Origin: Candidatus Leucobacter sulfamidivorax
Lineage (GTDB): Bacteria > Actinomycetota > Actinomycetes > Actinomycetales > Microbacteriaceae
Assembly: GCA_016771945.1 (NCBI GenBank)
Contig: QZLF01000002.1
Location: 248,001 to 312,000 of the forward strand
DNA length: 64,000 bases
Direction: 5' to 3'
Positions 59,301 to 64,000 of the stretch are shown piece by piece. Positions within the stretch are counted from its first letter, which is position 1; every line of letters begins with the position of its first letter. A program made the position numbers and the translations under genes. The notes under the pieces are model-generated. The model saw only the letters and a list, made by a program, of their open reading frames with translations. It was not told where the DNA came from and did no database searches.

Positions 59301-62300
59301 GCGTGAGCACCGCGATCCCGCTCTCGGGGGTCGACCCCGACGGCGACCGCGTGCGCCTCGTCTCGGTCGGCACGCCCGAGGACGCGCAGCTCTCGGCGAC
59401 GATCCTGGCCCGCACGAGCGCCGTGCAGGTCGAGGCCTCGCAGAGCGCGGCCCGCGGCACCCAGACCGTCGCCTACACCGTGCGCGACTCCTTCGGCGGG
59501 GAGGCCGAGGGCCGGCTGCGCATCATCGTCACCGACCCCGATCCCGGCGGGGGCGCCCCGGTGGTCTACAGCGACTACGTGCGGATCGCGCGCGGCGCCG
59601 TCGATCCCGCGACCGTGCGGCCGCTCGAGAACGACCTCGACCCCTCCGGCGGCACGCTCGAGCTCGTCTCGGTGGTGCCCAACGTGCCGGGCGGCGAGGA
59701 GTCGCCCGCCTATGCGGCCCTCGCGGCGCGCCTCGACACCTCGCGGATCGACCAGGGCATCGTGCGCGTCACCGGCGGCGAGGAGCTCGGCACCGTCTCG
59801 TTCAAGTACACGGTGCGCTCGAGCAAGAGCAAGAGCACGGCCGACGGGCTGATCGTGGTGCAGGTCTCCGAGCGGATCGGCCTGCAGGCGCCCGCCATCA
59901 CCGACACGGTGCTCTCGGTGCGCGACCGCGCCGACTTCCAGCGCTCGGGCGTCGACGTCGTCACCGATCGGGTGCGCTGGGCGGGCGGCGACGTCGGGGC
60001 GCTCGAGCTCTCGCTCTGGGGCAGCGCGGCGGAGCGCTACAGCGTGAGCGGATCCAAGATCCTCGGCAGCTACCGCGCGGAGGGCGACCTCGTGCCGTTC
60101 CGCCTCGCCGGCCTCGACGCCACGGGTGCGGAGGTCGAGAGCTTCGGCTTCCTGATCGTCCCGCCCCTCGACGAGCTGCGGCTCACGCTGCGCCCGGGCC
60201 TGCCGCCGATCTCGGTCGACGAGGACAAGAGCATCGACGTGAACGTCGCGGACATGCTCGACCTCGGGCCGGGCGACACCGTGGAGCTCGATCAGTCCGC
60301 GTTCTCGACGCAGCGCGGGCAGGCGAGCTGCCAGGCCACGGGCACGACCACCCTGCGCTACACGGCGGGCAAGGAGGCCCCCTGGAGCGACAGCTGCACC
60401 GTGCGGGTACGCCTCACCGAACAGCGCAGCTACACGGCGCTCGCCCTGCCGATCTCGGTCGTGCCGCGCGAGCCGGTCGTGCAGCTGAACCCCCTCACGC
60501 GCACCATCGCGCCGGGCGAGACCCAGACCATCGACCTCGTCGACATGGTCGGCTGGCAGGGCGGACGCGAGGGGCAGGTGTCGTCGCTGCAGTGGCAGCT
60601 CGCGCCGGTCGGCGGATCCTTCGAGGTCACCGCCTCGGGCTCCCAGGTGCAGGTGCTGGCCCGGGCCGATGCCGTGCCCGGGGCGCAGCAGGCCGCGAGC
60701 GTGACGGTGACGGGGGCGGGCAGCAGCCAGGCCGTGCTCACGCTCCGGGTGGGAGAGGCGGCCCAGGACGCCCCGAGAGGCGCCACGGTCGCGCTGCAGT
60801 GCACGGTCGGATCGAGCTGCGAGACGCCGCTCGTGAACCGGCCGGGCGAGCACGACCCCTTCGCGGGCAAGCCCGGCGGAGGACTCCACGTCGTCTCGGT
60901 CGACGGCAGCGCCTGCACCTACGGCAGCCTGCAGATGGCCGGAGACTCCGTGCGGGTGAGCTGGGCCGACGCCCGCGGCCCCGGCGGCCGCTGCACGGCG
61001 AACTACACCGTGCGCGACGCGCAGAACCGCACCGGCACCGGGACGATCGAGTTCGACGCCCAGGGCGTGCCGCGCGCGCCCGCGAGCATCTCGCAGCTGC
61101 GCTACGGCGCCGACAGCGTCACGCTCGAGGTGCAGCTGGGCGAGGCCGCGAACGCCCACCCCGCCGTGACCGGCGTCGTCATCGACATGGACGGCTCGCG
61201 GACCGGCGCGAGCTGCTCGCCGAGCGGCGGCGCCTACGAGTGCACGGTGTCGGGCCTCGAAGTGGGCGTCAAGCACAGCTTCACCGCGCGGGCGGTCAAC
61301 GCGGTCGGCGAGTCCGACCCGACTGCGAACGCCGCGACCGGCTGGGCGTACCGCACCCCGAGCAGGCCCACGGCGACCGCGACCCAGCTCTCGGCAGAAT
61401 CGGCGACCCAGGGCACCATGCGCCTCGACATCACCACGACCGACTCCACGACGGGCGGCTTCCGGGTCACCGCCGGCGGCCAGACGCAGACGGTGGCGGT
61501 CGGCGCCCCCGTGCAGTTCGCGGGCCTCGCGGTCGGGCCGGTCGCCTGGCAGGTCGTGCCCGTGAGCAAGCACGAGGTGCCGCCGGGCGACACGGCCGAC
61601 GGCGAGGTCGCCTCGGGCACCTTCGACCTCGGCGGGCGCCCGATCGTGCAGGTATCGGCCTCATCCACCAGCCCGACCACCGCGGATATCGTCGTGACAG
61701 TGAACGCCAATGGCGGAAGCGATGTGAAGTGGGGCTTCAACTACCAGCAGGGTAGGAACGGCACTCCGGCTTGCTCGGCCACCACTCCGGGTACCTCCGG
61801 CTTCGGGACCGCGACTGTCTCGCCCTACCGCTGGGTGAGCATCTCAGGCTGCGCCGAAAACAACTGGGGCCCTGCCGAGACTCAATACACTCAGTTGCGT
61901 CTGGGCGGTGATCCGGCCGCGCCTCAGGTCAACTCGGGCATCACGATCGCGACCGCCGCGACGGGCGGCGAGTACCAGCTCGTCTCCGGTCCCATGGTCA
62001 CGCCAGTGGGCGACCTGCAACTGCAGTACCAGGTACAGGGAGTGACATACGACTTGGGAGTAGACCCGTTCCCGCTCTGGCTGGATCCGAACTCGCTCGC
62101 CACCGCCCAAGTGCGTCAATGCGCCGACGATGCCTGCTCGCCCTACGCAGCCATTGGATCCAATGTCCCGGCGACGGTGAGAGTCGACATCGCGAGCTGC
62201 ATCCCCGCCGACGCCGATGCGAACACGCTGCGGCTGCGGGTGTCGGCCGCTGCGCGCAACTTCGCGGTGCCGAGCTACGATGGCACGACGTTCACCGTCT

Positions 62301-62407
62301 CCTGGACGGGGGACTTCGCGCCGCTCAACACGCTCAGCGTCGCGGTGCCCGCGTGCGCGCCGCCGCCGGGTCCGGACCCCGAGCCCGAGCCCGGCGGGGG
62401 CGGCTGA
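56312..62407 (+). CDS. Giant membrane-anchored Ig-like/fibronectin protein
   Basis: Protein of 2031 residues. Layout: basic cytoplasmic N-terminus, one membrane helix at about 25-47, an acidic Asp/Ala/Glu-rich linker, then a propeller-like region to about residue 480. A chain of Ig/cadherin-like repeats follows, several starting with the pattern DDAFGVRAGEPALLPVLLNDFDPN (in variants VADTATVRAGSVVDIPVLDNDV). Fibronectin type III-like modules lie near 1590-1790, a compositionally different C-terminal part near 1790-2010, and a Pro/Glu/Gly tail closes it. No sortase motif. Such proteins are encoded with kinase, MoxR and DUF58 genes in many actinobacteria; the function is unknown, and surface adhesion or sensing is a guess. 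Confidence 0.85.
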   Translation: MNAAKEARPRGARRTGTRATRRRWQAWVAGGAILAVAATVAVVVAGFDSRETPREDPSVWVARSSGQYARVNTETAEIDTVRLVDSPSSVVQSGGLSLLLTQGYGRAWTIDPSSPRDIQDSAGSGAADEDTADEDAAGDGAGEAAQDGEAATGSPATGDTATADSGSASGIRTPDGTRQVIAEGDRVLFHTEAGAAYLASVIAGEDGRPALGAPMPLDPLADERDADEQDAEEGDPDGADSSDAAEADGPGEQGYQVAAAALDANGLVALFSPTEQGIRWYDAARERFRGGLSAVPAEVPAQGVQLAIVAGKWVLFDEGNGLLWREDLADPVELDTTGVALLQGSSTEVAGGEIAGTDALVADEAGLWVVDRDGRAERIAEASGVPARPQQAGELAAAWIGSSGAGMWTSGAGYAPLELDETVEDLADPDPVIRTNGGRALIAEARSGMMWTVPDGRLIPVEQWTLVDPPKNQEGEVVTQDVTEQEPPVATDDAFGVRAGEPALLPVLLNDFDPNRKDVLTVVPDGLGEGLPAEFGTLAALSDGQGLTVQPSAAAQGSVSFGYRITDGVNVSEPATVTLTVVDDSVNTAPEWCPVTGCQRPWPSPELAPGGTLVLPILEGWVDPEGDPMMLADASPANPADPVRVLITADGRLAVRHTDANAPDGDIVVRVRVTDGRGEAVERELRIRVRPGAALDLAPMAVTVKTGEAQVLRPLERAIGGSGSFQLVDAIVQQGALSAVVNTGSGTIETTAAAAGSAIIAVTVRDSVTEQEATSVIRVTAVDTRGSYSVPPLRAFVRPLADTTVDVLAALPGANARALTVQSATVRDGQLRADVIEHSRIRLSGATPDGQPGRIGSVEVVIDEGGTATQARLTVFQVPATVGGAIAVADTATVRAGSVVDIPVLDNDVAPPGERLVLHPEVGAPGAEGELAFASGGRVRYLAPETPGTYTVSYTAYGASSPELSDVGHVRVTVLPTGANRPPQPATVTVRVAPGERVSTAIPLSGVDPDGDRVRLVSVGTPEDAQLSATILARTSAVQVEASQSAARGTQTVAYTVRDSFGGEAEGRLRIIVTDPDPGGGAPVVYSDYVRIARGAVDPATVRPLENDLDPSGGTLELVSVVPNVPGGEESPAYAALAARLDTSRIDQGIVRVTGGEELGTVSFKYTVRSSKSKSTADGLIVVQVSERIGLQAPAITDTVLSVRDRADFQRSGVDVVTDRVRWAGGDVGALELSLWGSAAERYSVSGSKILGSYRAEGDLVPFRLAGLDATGAEVESFGFLIVPPLDELRLTLRPGLPPISVDEDKSIDVNVADMLDLGPGDTVELDQSAFSTQRGQASCQATGTTTLRYTAGKEAPWSDSCTVRVRLTEQRSYTALALPISVVPREPVVQLNPLTRTIAPGETQTIDLVDMVGWQGGREGQVSSLQWQLAPVGGSFEVTASGSQVQVLARADAVPGAQQAASVTVTGAGSSQAVLTLRVGEAAQDAPRGATVALQCTVGSSCETPLVNRPGEHDPFAGKPGGGLHVVSVDGSACTYGSLQMAGDSVRVSWADARGPGGRCTANYTVRDAQNRTGTGTIEFDAQGVPRAPASISQLRYGADSVTLEVQLGEAANAHPAVTGVVIDMDGSRTGASCSPSGGAYECTVSGLEVGVKHSFTARAVNAVGESDPTANAATGWAYRTPSRPTATATQLSAESATQGTMRLDITTTDSTTGGFRVTAGGQTQTVAVGAPVQFAGLAVGPVAWQVVPVSKHEVPPGDTADGEVASGTFDLGGRPIVQVSASSTSPTTADIVVTVNANGGSDVKWGFNYQQGRNGTPACSATTPGTSGFGTATVSPYRWVSISGCAENNWGPAETQYTQLRLGGDPAAPQVNSGITIATAATGGEYQLVSGPMVTPVGDLQLQYQVQGVTYDLGVDPFPLWLDPNSLATAQVRQCADDACSPYAAIGSNVPATVRVDIASCIPADADANTLRLRVSAAARNFAVPSYDGTTFTVSWTGDFAPLNTLSVAVPACAPPPGPDPEPEPGGGG

Positions 62408-62513
62408 GCCCGGCTCGCGCAGGCCGATCCGCCCAGGACCGCGTCTCCCGAACCCGCTCGACCGATCCCGCCCACCGACCCAGAACCCTCACGCACGACA
62501 GAAGGACAGGCAC

Positions 62514-63518
62514 ATGACGACCCAGCAGGCAGCCCCGACGGCCCCGCCCTCGACGGCGCCGCTCTCGCCCGAGCGCGCGATCTGGGCCGGCGACTCGCTG
62601 CGCACGACCGCCGATGCGATGGAGCAAGTGATCCACGGCAAGCGCCGCGTGGTCGAGCTCGTGCTCGCGACCGCCGTCGCGGGCGGGCACGTACTGCTCG
62701 AGGACGTGCCGGGCACGGGCAAGACGGCGCTCGCGCGCACGCTGGCGCAGGTGATGCAGGGGTCGGCGTCCCGCATCCAGTTCACGCCCGACCTGCTGCC
62801 CGGCGACGTGACCGGCATCACAGTCTACGACCAGCGCCAGGGCGTGTTCGAGTTCCACGCCGGCCCGATCTTCGCGAACGTGGTGCTCGCCGACGAGATC
62901 AACCGCGCCAGCCCGAAGACGCAGTCGGCGCTGCTCGAGGTCATGGAGGAGCGGCAGGTCACGGTCGACGGCGAGACGCATCCGGTGGGCACGCCGTTCA
63001 TGGTCATCGCGACGCAGAACCCCGTCGAGCAGGCCGGCACCTACCGGCTGCCCGAGGCCCAGCTCGACCGCTTCGCGATCAAGACCTCGATCGGCTACCC
63101 GGACGCGACCGCGATGCACCGCATCCTGCAGCAGCAGGCGTCGAAGCCGGAGATCCGGCCGGTGATGAACACGGGCACCCTGCTGCAGCTGCAGGAGTTC
63201 GCGGACCAGGTCTTCGTCAACCCGCTCATCGCCGACTACATCACCCGCCTGGTCGAGGCCACGCGCTCCGCCGCCGAGGTGCGACTCGGCGCGAGCGTAC
63301 GCGGTGCGCTCGCCCTGCAGCGCATGGCCGTGTCGTGGGCGCTGCTGCAGGGCCGCGCCTACGTGGTGCCCGACGACGTGCGCGACCTCGCGATCTCGGT
63401 GCTCGCGCACCGGCTGGTGCTCGAGCCCGAGGCCGAGTTCGACGGCGTCACCGCCGAACAGGTCATCGGTCGGATCCTGCTCGACGTCCCCCAGCCCCAG
63501 GAGAACGGCGCGGCGTGA
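62514..63518 (+). CDS. MoxR-type AAA+ ATPase
   Basis: Chaperone-like ATPase of 334 residues. Walker A EDVPGTGKTALARTLA near residue 65, FTPDLLPGDVTGITVYDQ, Walker B VVLADEINRASPKTQSALLEVMEE, sensor 1 VIATQNPVEQAGTYRLPEAQLDRF, and the C-terminal lid. Given here by segments; all are diagnostic of the MoxR/AAA_3 group. These enzymes act with DUF58 and VWA or transglutaminase partners in assembly of other complexes (established in general). ATG 62514 has AGAAGGACAGG upstream. Its stop overlaps the DUF58 gene start. Confidence 0.93.
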   Translation: MTTQQAAPTAPPSTAPLSPERAIWAGDSLRTTADAMEQVIHGKRRVVELVLATAVAGGHVLLEDVPGTGKTALARTLAQVMQGSASRIQFTPDLLPGDVTGITVYDQRQGVFEFHAGPIFANVVLADEINRASPKTQSALLEVMEERQVTVDGETHPVGTPFMVIATQNPVEQAGTYRLPEAQLDRFAIKTSIGYPDATAMHRILQQQASKPEIRPVMNTGTLLQLQEFADQVFVNPLIADYITRLVEATRSAAEVRLGASVRGALALQRMAVSWALLQGRAYVVPDDVRDLAISVLAHRLVLEPEAEFDGVTAEQVIGRILLDVPQPQENGAA

Positions 63519-64000
63519 CCCAGGAGACGACGCGCAGCCGGCGCCTCTGGCAGACCGGCACGCGCACCGGCACCCGAACGCGCTTCGGCGACACCACCCG
63601 CGCGGGTGGCGGCCGAGCGCGCCGGGGGGCGCACGCGAAGCGGTGGTGGCGTCACACGCGCCGCCGGCTGCGGCGCGCCTGGAACGCGGTCACGCAGGCG
63701 ATCACCCCCGTGGGTTGGTTCGTGATCGCGCTCGCGCTGGCCGGGCTCGTCACGGGTGCCGCGCTCGGGTGGATCGAGGGGTGGTTCGTCGCCGTGTTCG
63801 GCGCGCTCATCCTGCTCGTCGGGCTGCCCTTCCTGCTCGGCTCCCGCGCCTACCGCACGCGCCTGCTGATGAGCCGCCCGAACGTGGTCGCCGGCGGATC
63901 GGTGGAGTTGCGCGTCGAGATCGAGAACACCGCCGGGCGGCCGCAGCTGCCGGCGGTCGCGGAGCTGCCGGTGGGCGACGCGCTGCGCGAGCTCACGGTG
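63515..64000 (+). CDS. DUF58 protein, 5' part (runs off the window)
   Basis: GTG 63515 overlaps the MoxR stop (GTGA), and the frame stays open to the window end, giving 162 residues. An Arg/Thr-rich cytoplasmic N-terminus of about 65 residues is followed by two membrane helices (VGWFVIALALAGLVTGAAL and WFVAVFGALILLVGLPFLL). A beta-rich stretch then begins (VVAGGSVELRVEIENTAGR) that matches the start of DUF58 proteins encoded behind MoxR genes. The DUF58 core itself lies outside the window. Confidence 0.8.
   Translation, partial: MTQETTRSRRLWQTGTRTGTRTRFGDTTRAGGGRARRGAHAKRWWRHTRRRLRRAWNAVTQAITPVGWFVIALALAGLVTGAALGWIEGWFVAVFGALILLVGLPFLLGSRAYRTRLLMSRPNVVAGGSVELRVEIENTAGRPQLPAVAELPVGDALRELTV

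Noticed and set aside
56389-61755. Frames of over 1500 codons on both strands overlapping the giant Ig-like gene
   Set aside because: Only the frame starting at 56312 has a membrane helix, domain repeats and coupled overlap with the kinase. The others are low-complexity shadows.

Overview
The window is a stretch of a very GC-rich chromosome (roughly 70 % by eye). It belongs to an actinobacterium, probably family Microbacteriaceae and perhaps near Leucobacter; the genus is a guess from gene order and style. Pointers are the menaquinone genes menC and menB, a NusG with a long acidic Ala/Glu-rich N-terminal extension, a tRNA-Trp/secE/nusG unit, leaderless-looking promoters, and a Ser/Thr kinase/giant Ig-like protein/MoxR ATPase/DUF58 locus.

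Left part (1-16.7 kb): a sugar-type ABC permease and a YtcJ-like amidohydrolase; a DUF2207 membrane protein broken by a frameshift; an acyl-CoA synthetase-like enzyme; menC and menB (head to head); then a regulon-like block of a RutA-like flavin monooxygenase, a GAF/LuxR regulator and a complete ribose-type importer (ATPase, permease, lipoprotein). A 16-bp dyad TTACCC-N4-GGGTAA sits in front of all three transcription units of this block.

Centre (16.9-53.7 kb): tRNA-Trp, secE and nusG end at a strong terminator. The usual next genes, rplK and rplA, appear only at 53.9 kb. The 35.7 kb between holds accessory DNA: a MazF-type toxin-antitoxin pair; a flavin oxidase/flavin monooxygenase/TetR operon; a nine-gene reverse-strand operon (NitT/TauT-type importer, IlvD-type dehydratase, HIBADH-type dehydrogenase, phenol-hydroxylase-type monooxygenase, hydroxypyruvate-isomerase-like protein, FAH-type hydrolase) with a divergent GntR regulator; a glycolate/glyoxylate module (GlcD-like oxidase, malate synthase G, GlcG-like protein) with a divergent IclR regulator; an IS110 element; and a second importer operon in which two orphan tryptophan-synthase-alpha-like aldolases, an FGGY kinase and an SDR travel with a UTRA-type GntR regulator. 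Then come dps, an AraC-type regulator, a GAPDH, a GNAT and two further insertion sequences next to rplK.

Right part (53.9-64 kb): rplK-rplA with terminator, then a translationally coupled kinase, a 2031-residue membrane-anchored Ig-like/fibronectin protein, a MoxR ATPase and the start of a DUF58 protein cut by the window edge.

The best candidate for something undescribed is the 40.1-47.5 kb operon. Two TrpA-like lyases without TrpB keep both catalytic acids and are linked to a kinase and an importer. This suggests uptake, phosphorylation and retro-aldol cleavage of a glycerol-type side chain. Other notable signals are the split ribosomal cluster, the three-site regulon motif, a tRNA-Pro-like fragment inside menC, a family of long hairpins, and an IS that landed inside one of them.
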